Shown piece after piece: positions 1 through 12,218 of a stretch of 64,000 nt of DNA (positions within the stretch are counted from its first letter, which is position 1; each line of letters begins with the position of its first letter). The notes below the pieces were generated by a model that made no database searches, was not told the DNA's origin, and was given only the letters and a program-made list of their open reading frames with translations. A program made the translations under genes and the position numbers. The DNA comes from Citrus sinensis (taxonomy: Eukaryota; Streptophyta; Magnoliopsida; Sapindales; Rutaceae), in assembly GCF_022201045.2 (NCBI RefSeq), contig NC_068559.1, positions 26,543,501-26,607,500 on the forward strand, in the 5' to 3' direction.

Positions 1-225
1 AGTTTGTGTTATATCCATTATATATACATGATTACTAAAAGGGTATGAAAGTGTTGAGTTTTTAAAGGAATATCAGGAAAATCATAGATTACAATACTTA
101 CAAAAGTAATAATTTATTTTGGGGACGTGGTTCATCATCTGTAAATAGTTGTTATTGTTATGTACACATCCCATGAAACATGTGATTGTGTTGATGGAAA
201 TTAATTGTGCGCTATAACATTGTAG

Positions 226-1331
226 GTAAGTGTTTCTGGGATTTGGACAAAGATGGAAACATCACGCAAAATGATCCACAATGTGCAGTTTGATGATTAT
301 CTAATTAATAGATTCATGATGGGGGAGAGACCTTGGTCGTCTGTTGACCAGGCAAGTAATCTCTATAGCCAATTTTCATATTTGCCCTGTCATTTGGTAC
401 ACATCCATCATAATGCTATCATTGTTATGAATGGACTTTGTTCTTATATGTGCACAAACATGGTTGTCATTTCATATGCAATTGTTATAAAGGTTGCACA
501 ATATGCTTCTTGTCATATTAACAGAATAACAGGGAGAGTATACAGACATCAGGATAAATTTAATGCAAGTTATTAACAAACTAGTTATATTCACTTTTCA
601 ACAGTATTCTGAACTGGTTCTGTGGCATTTTCACTCACTTTCACTCCTAAGGCTGATGTTTATATGACCTTATTTATCTAGTGAATGCTAATATATTTGT
701 TGCAGTTTCAAATTGAGAGGATAAGTAAAATTTTCCTCATTATGAAATATTTAACAGTTTGTTCATTTAATCAGACTTTATATCCTTATGTATATTGCCT
801 GTGTATTACAATATCTCATCAAACTTATGCACTGATTTCTAAAAGAAGACATACTTATACATGTCTCTCATACTTTATCATACAATGTATTGATTCTAGT
901 CAACTAATGTAATCTTTACAAATTTACCTTTCAAGGTATATATGCCCATCAACTTAGGTGGCGCACATTGGGTTGCAGCAGAAATCAGTTTTGCCGAAAG
1001 GCGAATTACGATCTATGATCCTCAAACAGAACTTATACCAACTGAACAAATAATTAAATGGATTAGCTGCTTGAGAGAATTGTTACCCCGATTGTTGATT
1101 GCTTGCCCAGGATTCCACAGAGACTGTCCAATGCTCCGTGTTTCCACTGATCCTTACGACGTCGTTAGGGTGACTGCCGGCGTTCCCCAACAGCGACCTG
1201 GATCTGGGGACTGTGGTGTATTTGTGCTCAAGATAATAGAGTACTTATGCAGTGGATTTCCTTTCAATTTTGGTCCTCATGATGGCCCTCTTCTCAGGCA
1301 CAAGATAGCTGTGTCTATGTTAAAGGATTAA
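226..1331 (+). CDS. Ulp1/C48 SUMO-protease-domain protein, 3' part of gene
   Basis: Two exons are visible: 226-351 and 936-1331. The gene starts upstream of the window, because exon 226 opens at an acceptor (tgtag) with an in-frame stop just before it. The joined peptide reads ...RPWSSVDQ|VYMPINLGGAHWVA..., the usual run into the Ulp1/SENP cysteine-protease core. The catalytic set is visible: His in GAHW, Asp in IYDPQ, and Gln/Cys in the stretch ending SGDCGVFVLK. The C-terminus (SMLKD) ends at TAA 1331, and a possible poly(A) signal aataaa lies near 1599. The intron 352-935 begins GCAAGT, so it is GC-AG. C48 domains remove SUMO in host proteins, but plant Ulp1 domains also occur in Mutator-like transposons and DUF1985 proteins. 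The missing N-terminus prevents a choice between host gene and transposon-derived copy. Confidence 0.75.
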
Positions 1332-3233
1332 ATTGTCTGACTGTTAGCACAAGTATATGGTTGGCAGAAGCATGACCACATTAAACTCTTGTTGGGTATT
1401 TGTATGGAAAGGCAGTCTAATTTTAATGGTATGCACTGTTGGCCTTTTGATTCAAGTTCTGTTTTCCATTGTATGGGTAACAAAACTTTGTAGCCACCAG
1501 TATTTTGTTGTAGCTCAGCTGTCTTATTTATGGACCTTATTGTATATTTTATCATATTATCGAGTATTGTGTTACAGTCTTTTGTTGGATCAACTTCAAT
1601 AAAATGTTATGTAGTAATCTTCTACTTTTGTATTGCAGATATACTTGTCAAAATGTTTTTTCTTTTGCTTCAACGTTGTTTCATGTTAACTTAATGGCTT
1701 GCGTTCGGTTTTTTCTTTTAACTCCATCCTTTTTCAAGTACTTCATTTCTAAAATTTTTTTAACCCGTTACTCCATTTCCAGTTGCATGATGCACAATCC
1801 TATTAATGTTATGCTGCACATTTACTGATAAACTTAACTCATACGTTCCCTCATAATGCCTATTTTCAATTATTTGACACAACATTCATGTCTTTGCAAA
1901 GGAATTTTTTATAGCCTAATGAAGTTTATCGGGGCCAAATAATGTTCGGGTAGCCATAAATTTCAAATTTGTATACAACAGAGTTACTGATATTTGGATG
2001 TAGCCAAGCGTCCTCATTTTTACATTTGTCACAGTTTTTAAAATTAAATTACGAATTACACACTGTAGTCCAAGAAGATATTAAAGGAAGTATAATATTT
2101 TTAAGTCTTATTTTCGCATTTCATACTTATATAACATTTGAAATAATTATTAAAGCATCTAATCCCTAATTCAATCGAATCGCACCTACAAACTATTACA
2201 ATATATATATTTTGTTAATAAATTTCAAGTTACACATACATTTATAGTTTTATAACACTTCTAATTGACCAAAAAAATTCCTGAAATTAAAATACATAAC
2301 ATAAGAAGCTCCATGTTTTATTTACATATCGGGTAAGACATGTATAACAAAACTTTATATACATATACAAGTTCTACAATATACACACATAAACGTAAAA
2401 ACAACATTTCCCATGCTGCCTTCTTCCATTCTGTGCATCCAGTTCTGCAATTTTGTTTCTCTTTCAAAAAATATTTCCCAACTTTGCCTCCTGGGACGCA
2501 ACCCACAAACTTCCTAATTGTTGCATTGACACATCTACATTTGACATTAACCAAAAGTTCCGTCAAATTACATATCAACCAAGATAATAACAAAAAATTT
2601 TCAGGAAATATGCAATGGCCAACGTCATTGTTGGCCTTTTTTTCTCACCTTCTCCAATTCTGCATTTGTTCCTAGATGCACCGCTTTTTTCATTCTTAGG
2701 TGTCATAAATGGTGATGGATCATGTAACTTCGGAGCATAACTCACTAATGTATCGAAAGATTTTTGGCGCTCTGTCAGCACTGCACCCACTCTTGCTTCT
2801 TATTGCATCCCTAATCTAAATAAACAAAATATTCTAAAGCTCCATTTATGTAAATGCTAATAACAGAGTCAAAATTTAAACTTTTCCCTTAATTTAGCAA
2901 GGACATCAAGGTTTCAATTTGTTAACTGATTTATATATTCTAGTTTTGATTTACAGATATTGCAGGCATTGCGTTGAATTGTACGAACTGCACAAAATGG
3001 CACCGCGAATAAAAGGAAAATATTGTACAGAATAGAATATTTTCTATATAACTCCTATATATTCATCATACTCTGCGAAAACAGTGAGAACAGAACAAAA
3101 GGAAAAAATAAAATTATTAATTCTACAGAACCCCTAATAAGAGAAAATATTGTTATGGAAAAATGAAATTAAGAAGGTATTTTAGCTTCTTTCCTTCATT
3201 CTCAGAGAACTACAACGTAACATGATTCATGGT
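1332..3233. other. Intergenic stretch, no supported gene
   Basis: AT-rich DNA downstream of the Ulp1-domain gene. The first 300 bases are probably its 3' UTR. A minus-strand open frame at 2318-2593 contains a Cys-x-Cys start (VKCRCVNATIRKF) and a later Cys followed by TEWKK. This vaguely recalls the GRF zinc finger plus membrane-segment proteins of plants, but the spacing is poor and no exon chain could be built. I see no other structure. Confidence 0.4.
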
Positions 3234-3640
3234 GGCTCTGAAAAACAACTCAAATCATAGATACTAAACAAACCAAAGTACAGATGCACAGCAGCAGAAG
3301 CTAGCAGCGGCATACAACCCTCATTTATATTAATAAATAAACCAAACTACAAATACTCAGAAGAATAATCCAGCAGCAGCAGATTAATCAATCACCAGCA
3401 TACAAACCTCACATATATTCATCATGTTAACCAAATATATGGCCTTGTTGGCTCTGAATAACAAATCAAAACAGAGATACTAAACAAACCAAAGTACAGA
3501 TGCACAACAGCAGAAGCTAGAAGCGGCATACAACCCTCATTTATATTCATAAATAAACCAAACTACAAATACTCAGCAGAAAAATCAATCACCAACTTAC
3601 AAACCTCACATATATTCATCATATTAACCAAATATATTCA
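3234..3640. repeat. 216-bp tandem duplication, two copies
   Basis: The unit beginning ggctctga at 3234 restarts at 3450. Both copies run through the same landmarks in order: gatactaaacaaaccaaag, acagatgcac, the cagcagaagctag block, ggcatacaaccctcattta, acctcacatatattcatcat. The second copy lacks about 20 bases of a cagcagcag stretch. The copies differ by scattered substitutions, so this is a moderately old duplication. No coding potential is apparent. Confidence 0.85.
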
Positions 3641-3650
3641 TCAATTTTAG

Positions 3651-5731
3651 CAAAATATTTCCGGGCTAACGCTATTCAGACATTTCATCGAACACTTGAT
3701 GAATATGGTCCATTTAAGACTTTCAAGCAGGATAAATTAATTATACTTATAATTGCGAAACCAATCTATGATATTACTCCAACGGAAAAAAATAACGACA
3801 TATATTATAAATTTTTCAAACACTCTCTAACCTGTGAAACTGCAGCTCCCCGTCATTTCTCCATGTACTAGTAACGGACAAAACTCTGAAACCATTTTTT
3901 TCCCCCTCGATTTTCAGCCTTTGTTCAATACAATCAAATATAAAGCTATATGAAATTTTCGAATATTTACTTGCAGCCGCGAGCTGTTGCTTCTTCAATA
4001 ATCCTCTTTCAAAAGCCGCGTAAATTTTTTCTCTTTCCAAATTTTCCTTTCTTTTCAAAAATTTTAGTGATTACCGCCTTACCTTCAACCGGCTGTAATG
4101 ATGAATTTGTGACCTTGACTTTACCGTTGACCCATTTTGCAACTTGTTTTCATCCGGTTGCAACAACATTTTATTACTCCCCCATATTAACACGTGTTCC
4201 ACTTACAGTAATTAAATAGTCATGTCAGTAATGTTTCTTACATAAAATGTAACGTAAGCTTACCCAAAGTAAAGTAACTAAAGTCTTGTTTTAATTATTT
4301 AATTTCTGTGTACGGAAAGCACAGGTTTCCGTTGGTAACGGACCTCTCTTCACGGTATATATATATTTAAAGTTTTGAATTTTAAGAATTTAACTATAGA
4401 TCATTAGCAAACAAAAGATTTGTTGCTAATGATATTAATATTATTATGTAGAACTCATGAAAAATATTTTAACAATATTAAATCTGATGTCAACAAATGT
4501 CAAAAAAAATTTAACCAAAGCAATGATAGTCAGTAGTACATTTTGTCGACGGCAATAATCAATTACAGGTGATAGTTAAATGTCACTAATAAATTTATTA
4601 AATGAAAGCTATTAAAATACATTAAATAAATCATTTAAAATTTTAAAAAAGAAAAAAAAAACAAATTAGGCGAGACCCAAGCGAGCGTGGATCTCATTTT
4701 AGTGCATATAAAATAATGCAGACCCTTGTGTTCACTAAATATAGTGCAATCAAGTTTGTACAGAATCAACAAGCGTGTAGATCAGTTGATATATGGCTGT
4801 TTTAACTTAACTAAGATCTTCAATTCGAGTCTTGAAAATGTAGATGAATTAAATAGTTATTGGGAGAGTTTTACCATCCTGATAGTGCAGAATGCCAAAC
4901 ATACCCTTTATTTATGACATTGACTTAGATAATTGGGTTTTAGTATTAAAGATTGACAACTAAGAATAATTTGTATGAAGATTTGCTCCCTTTCTATTAT
5001 TATGCTATTTGTTTTGTTCAAGTAATACTCTCTTGTTCCCAATGTTGAGGAATTGAGATTTCTTTAAATGACAAAGGGGTCGATGATATTTTAATAAATT
5101 GCGGAATTATTATGTATTTCAGCTGTCATAGTATCTCATATATAATTCATTTATTAGGTTGTAAAAATAATATATTAATAAATAACAATCAAATAGGTTA
5201 TTTCCATGCATGTGACAACAAAATAATTGCGATAATAATTAACAAAAAATGATTTTAGCAACATATTTGTTTCTTCAACTGGCTTATTAAATATATTGTT
5301 AAAATATACATTTTATGTTTTAACAAATATATTAACTAATTTTAGTTTTATAAAGGCATTTAATAATGTATTTTTTTGGGTTAGTAGTTTAGTATTACGG
5401 ATGAAATTTGTCATTATTGATCCAAGTGACAAAAAAAAATTCAGCAAGGGATGAAAGTGTGATGCTCCCAATTGGTTTTATTGTATTGCTGACAAAGTGA
5501 GACTTTAAAGGATTATATTCGTTTAATTTAATGCAGACGATTTCTGAATGTTGACGTCCAGTAAAAGGTAGATAAATCACGACTAAAGTAGTGGATTTTC
5601 CAATATTGGTATCTATTTGTTTTTGAGAGAGGTGCTGCACGACGCATACCAGCAACAACACACAATGTGAATCAAAATGTTGCTGGCACATCTCCACTGA
5701 AACGGAAAGATTTAAGGTTTGGCACATACAA
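3651..5731. other. Intergenic stretch, no supported gene
   Basis: AT-rich DNA. A minus-strand frame at 3816-4058 (80 residues) is ATG-started but matches nothing I recognise and has no supporting exon chain. A short perfect hairpin lies at 4400-4410 / 4423-4433 (atcattagcaa and its complement around a 12-base loop). Otherwise nothing stands out. Confidence 0.4.
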
Positions 5732-5740
5732 TATATTTTC

Positions 5741-6355
5741 GGGTAATTTTAAAAAATCCCCCTGAGATTTGGGCTTGTTGCAAATAGATGACGAGAATCT
5801 GTTTATTTATAAAAAATTTCCTACCGTCAGTTAATTTTAATATTGACCGTTAGTTGACTATGCAAAGACAATATTACTCTTAACAACAGTTTGTAGACTG
5901 AAATAACTAAAAAAAAAAACTAAAATTATTGGCTATTTTACCCTCTTTAAATTATTGATATTTTCTTAAAGTTCCTACAAGAAAGATGAAATTAAAAACT
6001 TGAAAAATCCTCTTTAAATTATTGATATTTCCTTAAAGTTTCTACAAGAAAGATAAAATTAAAAACTTGAAAATGAAATAGTCATAATCTTTACCTATGA
6101 TATTGTAAATCTTTGGAATTGACAAGAATAAAATTGTCAAAAAATAAGGTTTGTGCTTTTCGCGCTAATAATTTTAGTTTTTTTTAGTTATGTCAGTCTA
6201 CAAACTGTTGTTAAGGACAATATTGTCTTTGCATAGTCAACTAACGATCAATGTTAAAATTAACTGATGATAGGAGTTTTTTTTATAAATAAACAGATTC
6301 TCGCAATCTACTTGCAATAAGCCCAAACCTCAGAAAAGGTTTTTAAAAATTACCC
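5741..6355. mobile_element. Mutator-like MITE with about 200-bp terminal inverted repeats
   Basis: The left end gggtaattttaaaaaatccc and its following sequence return as the reverse complement at the right end (ctgcaataagcccaaacctc... to attaccc). Matching blocks extend about 200 bases: the gggcttgttgcaa block, gagaatctgtttattta, gttagttgactatgcaaaga, caatatt, aacaacagtttgtagactga, and a poly-A/T stretch. Flanks are tatattttc (5732-5740) and tatcttttc (6356-6364), a 9-bp target duplication with one mismatch, as expected for Mutator-type insertion. The core holds a 67-bp tandem repeat and no transposase, so the element is non-autonomous. The arms could fold into a long hairpin transcript. Confidence 0.8.
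5942..6074. repeat. 67-bp tandem repeat, two copies, in the core of the MITE
   Basis: The unit starting cctctttaaattattgatat at 5942 restarts at 6009. Both copies continue through cttaaagtt, ctacaagaaagat and aaattaaaaacttgaaaa, with about four differences. It sits between the inverted arms of the surrounding MITE and separates them. Confidence 0.85.
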
Positions 6356-7116
6356 TATCTTTTCTCAAGAAGTTTGGCCCACGCTTATTTGTATTTTTCT
6401 TGGTCAATAAATGATCACGATAATATAATTTAAAATAGTAATGTTTCATCAACGAAATAGAAAACAAACTTGCATACCTCACCTTCGCAAGTGTACTGTT
6501 GTTTGTGAAATAAATGAGACGACGATGTATTTTATGCGAGATAAATGAGACGATGATTTATTTTAGCTCAACCCAAAAAAATAAAAAGGAAACATAAAAA
6601 AAAAAATACATGAGGTTACTCATAGTTAAGAGGAGAACTTGATCCTAGTGGTTCACCAGAAGGTTACCAACCCAACTAAAGAGTATAAGCTTGAAGCTTT
6701 CATCGATGAAGCAGGGCCTAATAATAAAATAATAACGAGCGAATATCCAAATTTGAAGAAAACGGAGGGCGAATGCGCTTGAAGATGGTATAATCTCTCC
6801 CTCTCGATTTGAGAGCCTAAGAGCAAGAGCATTTTTAAGATTAAGGGAAGAGGTGCGATCACCAAAAAAGAATAGAACGGATTAAATTTGCATAATATTT
6901 TTAATGGGTTAAAATCTATATATTTACTATATAGGATCTATTAAGAATTTAAATTTAAAATATATACCAACTAATAGACATGTATTATTTTTATATGTAA
7001 AAAAAATATAGCTAGTCTCACTAATACTTAAGAAAAAATACATATACCCTCCCGCCCCAATCAACAGACGTGCGGGTGGATTCTATTTATTATAGGTGTG
7101 TTTGGGAGTCCCTTTA
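6356..7116. other. Intergenic stretch, no supported gene
   Basis: Low-complexity AT-rich DNA. The only open frame (minus, 6653-6865) is a hydrophobic 70-residue frame without homology that I recognise or splice support. Nothing else is seen. Confidence 0.4.
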
Positions 7117-7261
7117 TTATAGGTGTGTTTGAGAGTGATGTGTTTTAACTTTTATGTTGCACCTGTTGTGGAGTAAAAGCTACAGCTATGGAGTGGAAGT
7201 TGGAAAAAAAATATTTACTAAGCTGCTAAAGCCCAACTATAAATATTATCAAACACCTTAA
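7117..7261. mobile_element. Possible Tourist-like (PIF/Harbinger) MITE
   Basis: A segment of about 140 bases opens with taggtgtgtttgagag and closes with the imperfect complement attatcaaacacc, next to tta/taa triplets. The GGTGTGTTTG-type end and TWA target are typical of Tourist MITEs, but the terminal match is short and the exact target duplication is unclear. The left end is also duplicated: the stretch tttattataggtgtgtttg occurs at 7086 and again at 7113, 27 bases apart. Confidence 0.35.
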
Positions 7262-7327
7262 TAATTAAAATTTAACAACCTTACTACTTCACCACACTCT
7301 CAAATTTGTTATATATGGACTGTCAGG

Positions 7328-7764
7328 TAGAGATGGCAAAACCCCGGGCCGGGTCCGGGTATTGCCATGACCGGACCCTGCCCGGATGCAACCGGTCCGG
7401 GTCCGGGTCCTGGCCGGGTTTTAATCCGGGTACCCGGATTTTATAATTTTTAATATTTTATGTGTATATATTTTTTATTTTTTGGTAATTTTATAAGTTT
7501 TAAATTTATTTCAATAAAATTTGACATGAAAATATAAACTTTAAGTGTTTAAAACTTTATATATGTATAATAAATAAGTCAAATAAATATAAAATATTTA
7601 AAATAATATATATTTTATAATTTTTTTTAATAAAATCCGGGTTCCGGGTTTATCATGTGATGCCCAAGACCGACCCGGCTTCATACCCGAGCCGAGTATT
7701 ACCCGGCCCGCAATGCCCGGGTACGGTCCGGGTCCGGACCGGACGGGTATTTTTGCCACCTCTA
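7328..7764. mobile_element. hAT-type MITE, 437 bp, with a perfect 8-bp target duplication
   Basis: The left end is tagagatggcaaaa. The reverse complement of the right end is tagaggtggcaaaa (one mismatch). Both sides are flanked by ctgtcagg (7320-7327 and 7765-7772), an exact 8-bp target duplication typical of hAT elements. The two subterminal zones are packed with short GC-rich words (gggtccgggt, cccgg, ggtccgg), strikingly unlike the AT-rich middle. There is no transposase frame, so the element depends on an enzyme in trans. Confidence 0.88.
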
Positions 7765-8157
7765 CTGTCAGGGTTCCTTCGAAACCGGAGCCACCTAAGT
7801 GAGAACATTATTAAGTTCGCCATCCGGGGAAAGGCAAAATTAAAAGCCCAGGAGGATCTGCGTCCAGAGCTAATGGGCCACGCTTAAGGATGTAAGCCCA
7901 AAATGTCTCATAGCGGTCGCTTTTTATCGCGTTCTCTGCAAGTTATTGCTGTGTGTGTGTGCTTGTTTACCTTGAGAGGGTATTATGGTCTCTCAATATA
8001 TATGTTCTATTTAGGTTACTTTTGGACAGTTCTGAGAGTTTGGGTTATCGCTTCAAATTAAGCCCCGTTTGTCTTCAGTTGGTTCAGACAGACAAGTAAG
8101 TGCGTAGGATTTTGAATCTGTAAGTGTGACGAAGCGTTGCGTATATTATCGTTCGTA

Positions 8158-10943
8158 ATGTGGAAGTTACCAGAAGGGATGGAACAGTGGAAGAAGGATT
8201 TAGAGGAGTGGTTGAATCGTGGAATTGAATTTATCAACCAAATTCCCCCAACTCAGCTCTACATCGCTTGCGCCGTTTTGCTCCTAACCACCGCTCTTCT
8301 CTTACTACGTGAGTCCCATTAACATTACTCACTTTTATTCTTCGTAATCGCTTCGGTTTTTCAAAATTATGCTTCCGCTGATCTTTAGGGATTTATAATT
8401 TCATTTGAATTCTCAAACTGCGCTCACCTTGGATCAATTATGATTCTTTTGTTGCATTCTCCGATTGAGCAACGAATTTTCCAAAACCATCTTTTATTTT
8501 ATTTTTGTTTAATCATTGCATTAACTTTTTTTTTCCCTCCTTTGGGGTCACCTGTTTGTACAATGGTTTTTTAATATTGTTTAAAAGAGGAGAAATAAAA
8601 TGGATAGTCTGGAATATCTTGGATGCTAATGTGCTCAATGGCTTGTTTTACCTTGCAGTTCAAGTGTTCAGACGCAAGAAATCTAATACCATTGTACTTG
8701 CTGGCTTAAGCGGGAGTGGGAAAACTGTTCTGTTCTATCAAGTAAGTGTATTTGATTTTATTTTTTTTCCTTTCAGCTACTTGTGGAAAATCTGATAATG
8801 GAGCTAGGTGCAGGTGTTTTAATTATTCCTTATTGCTTGTGTTTTTACATGAATGAGCTCCGAAGTGAGGTTTGGCAGTGTTTAAGAAAGCTAGCTTACA
8901 TTCTTTTTTATCAGAATTTTCTTATCTTGATCTCTTAGTCTTTTAAGGTTTACGCATACAAAGGCATGCATTCTTGTTGTTTTTCTGTCTGAGGTCTCTT
9001 GTTACTAGTTATTTGACCTCCGCTGGCAGATATTGCCTTAAACTAGGCAATACTATTTTCGATAAAGTAAGAACGGGAAAATACCTACAGTAAATACATA
9101 TGTACAGTGAAATTCCAAAGGAACTGAAAAGAAAGATGCAATTGATGTATATGAATGCCAAATTTAACTTTCTTTTATCTCTTTGCATTTTTCTCTAATA
9201 TTTCTTATCTGAAAAAGTATTTGTTTTCCGGCATTGATTGCTGTGGGAAATTTAATCTTTGTCGATTAAGCTGGTGATGTGGTATTGAATTTTCTGGTCC
9301 ATGTGTGAGACATAGATGTTGAGTTGGCTGTTGAATCTTGAATAGAGTACTGAGGCTTGATTTAGGAAACTATGGATTTGACTGAATTCCACAACGTGGC
9401 CCTTCTGTTAAGTGGCTTTGCAGCATTCTTTTCATAGGAGAGGTTAGGTGTCCCAACGTTTAGGTTCTAAGCATGTATGCAGCTTAGATCCTTATATGCA
9501 TATGAATCGAGATTTTGTTAATTAACTGGAAATTTTTCAACCTTCAGGGCAGAATATTTAGAATATTGATCTGAGTGTATGGTGTAGATTACTAGATCTT
9601 TTGTCTTCTCCATGATTCTTATTATCAACTTCTTTCTAGTTTGTAATAAAACTGCTTATCTGCCAGTGCAATGATTATTTTCTATTTCACAATTATAAAA
9701 TCGATATGGTTGCCCATTTGTGACTGCCACCTGGTATGTCTTACAGATGTTAATCTAACTATCATGACATGTATTTATGTGTTAGCTTCGGGATGGTTCG
9801 ACCCACCAGGGTACTGTTACATCAATGGAACCAAATGAGGACACTTTTGTGCTACATTCTGAAAGCACTAAGGTGATGTATCTTATTTGGTCTACTTTTA
9901 TATATACAGAAATAAGGGCATTAAAAAGTTCATGGTGTATGAATTTCATTATTCTCAAATTATGCTTCATCTTCTCTAACAAGAATTGAGCGGCAATTTT
10001 TATATCCTTGGCAGAAGGGGAAAATAAAGCCTGTTCACCTTGTTGATGTTCCTGGTCATTCTCGTCTCCGACCCAAACTAGATGAGTTTTTGCCTCAAGC
10101 AGCTGGCATAGTATTCGTTGTGGATGCCTTGGAATTCCTACCAAACTGTTCTGCAGCTTCTGAGTAATTACAAGGCCTTATAATGCAGCTTTAGGATGTC
10201 ATACATTCAATATACACTTTTACAGTACAACATGCTGTCCGCAAAGATACTATTTTTTTTATGGTTTTTGTGCAACAGGTACCTGTATGATATTTTAACA
10301 AACTCAACTGTTGTCAAAAAGAAAATTCCAGTTCTCATCTGTTGTAACAAGACAGACAAAGTGACGGCCCACACCAAGGAGTTCATTCGGAAGCAAATGG
10401 AGAAGGAAATGTATGTCTTCCTAGTATATCTCTTTCTGGGTGTTTGATATTTTGGTTAATTACTTTCTTACCAATTTCCTTTCAAGTGTTTGGTGGGATC
10501 TAAATTAATTAGGATGTATATTTGCATATTTGCAGCTAACAACCTGCATAAAATATTTTGTCCCTCAAATTGACATGTATATATAATTGATCATTGAATG
10601 AAATATGTACTTGTGGCATGTTGAGTAACTCTATGCTATTTGTTGTTGTGTCATATATGCTGAAAAATGTGATCACTGAAGCATTTGAATAAATTTGGCA
10701 TCCTGAATCTCTGATTTAATTGTTTTTATTCATTTCCTGTAACCATTTTACAGCGACAAGTTGCGAGCATCCAGAAGTGCAGTATCAGAGGCTGATGTGA
10801 CAAATGACTTTACTCTTGGGATACCAGGACAGGCGTTCTCATTCTCTCAGTGCCATAACAAAGTTTCTGTGGCTGAAGCTTCTGGTTTGACTGGCGAAAT
10901 ATCTCAGGTGGAACAGTTTATCAGGGAACAGGTGAAGCCCTAG
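8158..10943 (+). CDS. SRPRB: Signal recognition particle receptor subunit beta
   Basis: SR-beta is the membrane-anchored small GTPase that docks SR-alpha at the ER for co-translational protein targeting. Exons: 8158-8308, 8659-8741, 9786-9872, 10015-10163, 10279-10410, 10754-10943. All have GT-AG borders and join in frame to 263 residues. The start is ATG 8158 (MWKLPEGMEQW); an upstream in-frame TTG is not credible. One membrane segment spans about residues 30-48 (LYIACAVLLLTTALLLL). GTPase motifs are intact: GLSGSGKT at 66-73 (P-loop), DVPGH at 118-122 (G3), NKTD at 180-183 (G4) and AEASG near the C-terminus (G5). The C-terminus EQFIREQVKP matches plant SR-beta. The 1.04-kb intron 2 is the largest. 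The gene converges with the membrane-protein gene downstream. Confidence 0.95.
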
Positions 10944-12218
10944 GCGGTAGTTCCAATTCATGATATCTATGAACATTTTGCATTAAAGCTGGCTTGAGTA
11001 TAGCCTCATGATTGTTGCAAACGGCAAAGGAAGCTGAGAAATCCAAGGCAAGTGGAGGAAACAAAAAAAAAAACAAAAAAGTAGTGGAGTGCATTCTAGT
11101 TCGAATTAGTGTTTTGTCAGTGGATTTTGCTTAAACAATGAGAGTTATAAATGGACATTGCCTGGGTAATTCCAGTGATTTGTGATTGATATACTTTTGT
11201 ATCTGATGATTACGGCAATTGCAAAAAAACTTCATTCCTGGAAAACTAACTAGTTAACAAACAGATTTTTGCTTTCTTTTCTTATCTAAGCGCCTTTGTG
11301 ATTTTGAAAATCTTGGGGTACGTGTTGAAGAATAGTTTATGGTTAAGATTTGATTACCAACATCATTACCTCATATTTAGTCATTGAGCGGTTGAAACAA
11401 ACTATAACCTCTGAAATAATTCACAAGTACATATTTACCCAAAAGAGAATTAGAAACGAAATGAATACAGCTGCGAAGGAAGATTTTGAACATGCTTCAT
11501 TCATCAATGTTCTTGCAAGAATTGAATCAATAATACTGATGCGGGTATCAGTACTACACCTGCCCCTAAGAATTACAAACTTTACAGTCATCATCAGCAA
11601 TCCATCAAATATGGGAAAGGCTTGATTTATTTATTTCTCTCAAAAGAAATGGTTTGACTAGGATCTCTCATTTCAGACATCGATAAGCCTCTGGGAATGA
11701 TCTTGACAACCAAAAGTGTTTCAGCCTAATTATTAGAGCAAAAATGCCGTAGCACGGGAGATGCATCAGCCCTACACCAAAATACCTGCCCATCATGGCA
11801 AAACAGTTGGATAAACATTAGTATTTAGTAGAATTTATTTTTATTTTGTATGCATTCATCCGATCTTCAATCATTGAACCACTAACAGTCTCCTGTTTAA
11901 CGAATGTAGAGGTGCTGCCATTCTTTTAATCCTTTTCATTAAAGAATCAATGTCAACTACATATCAACATGGCAAAGCACCGAAAATAACATTTCCTTCT
12001 GGCAAGGAAAATAATATGCATCCTCGTTTTGTGCTGTTGTGAAATATATGGCTTGATCACTATAGCAAATGTTTTGCAATAAAAAGGAACATGCATGGGT
12101 TAGTAACAAGTTGGGATTTTTTTTTTCTTAATCTTCCATTTATGATGGTTGTTCCAGAGATGAGAGAAGGCATATCATAAAAATCATACCTATGGTCATA
12201 AATCAATATATAATGCTG
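10944..12218. other. Converging 3' ends, no gene seen
   Basis: About 1.3 kb between the stop of the SRP receptor gene (+) and the stop of the membrane-protein gene (-). Both 3' UTRs lie here. A plus frame at 11350-11625 looks like chance coding. No repeats or RNA genes are recognised. Confidence 0.4.

Noticed and set aside
2318-2593. Possible GRF-type zinc finger plus membrane-segment protein (minus)
   Set aside because: Cysteine spacing is wrong for the family and no splice-consistent exon chain exists, so no gene is called.
4400-4433. 11-bp perfect hairpin
   Set aside because: Short, isolated and AT-rich. No following T-run, miRNA-like arm length or element boundary was seen.
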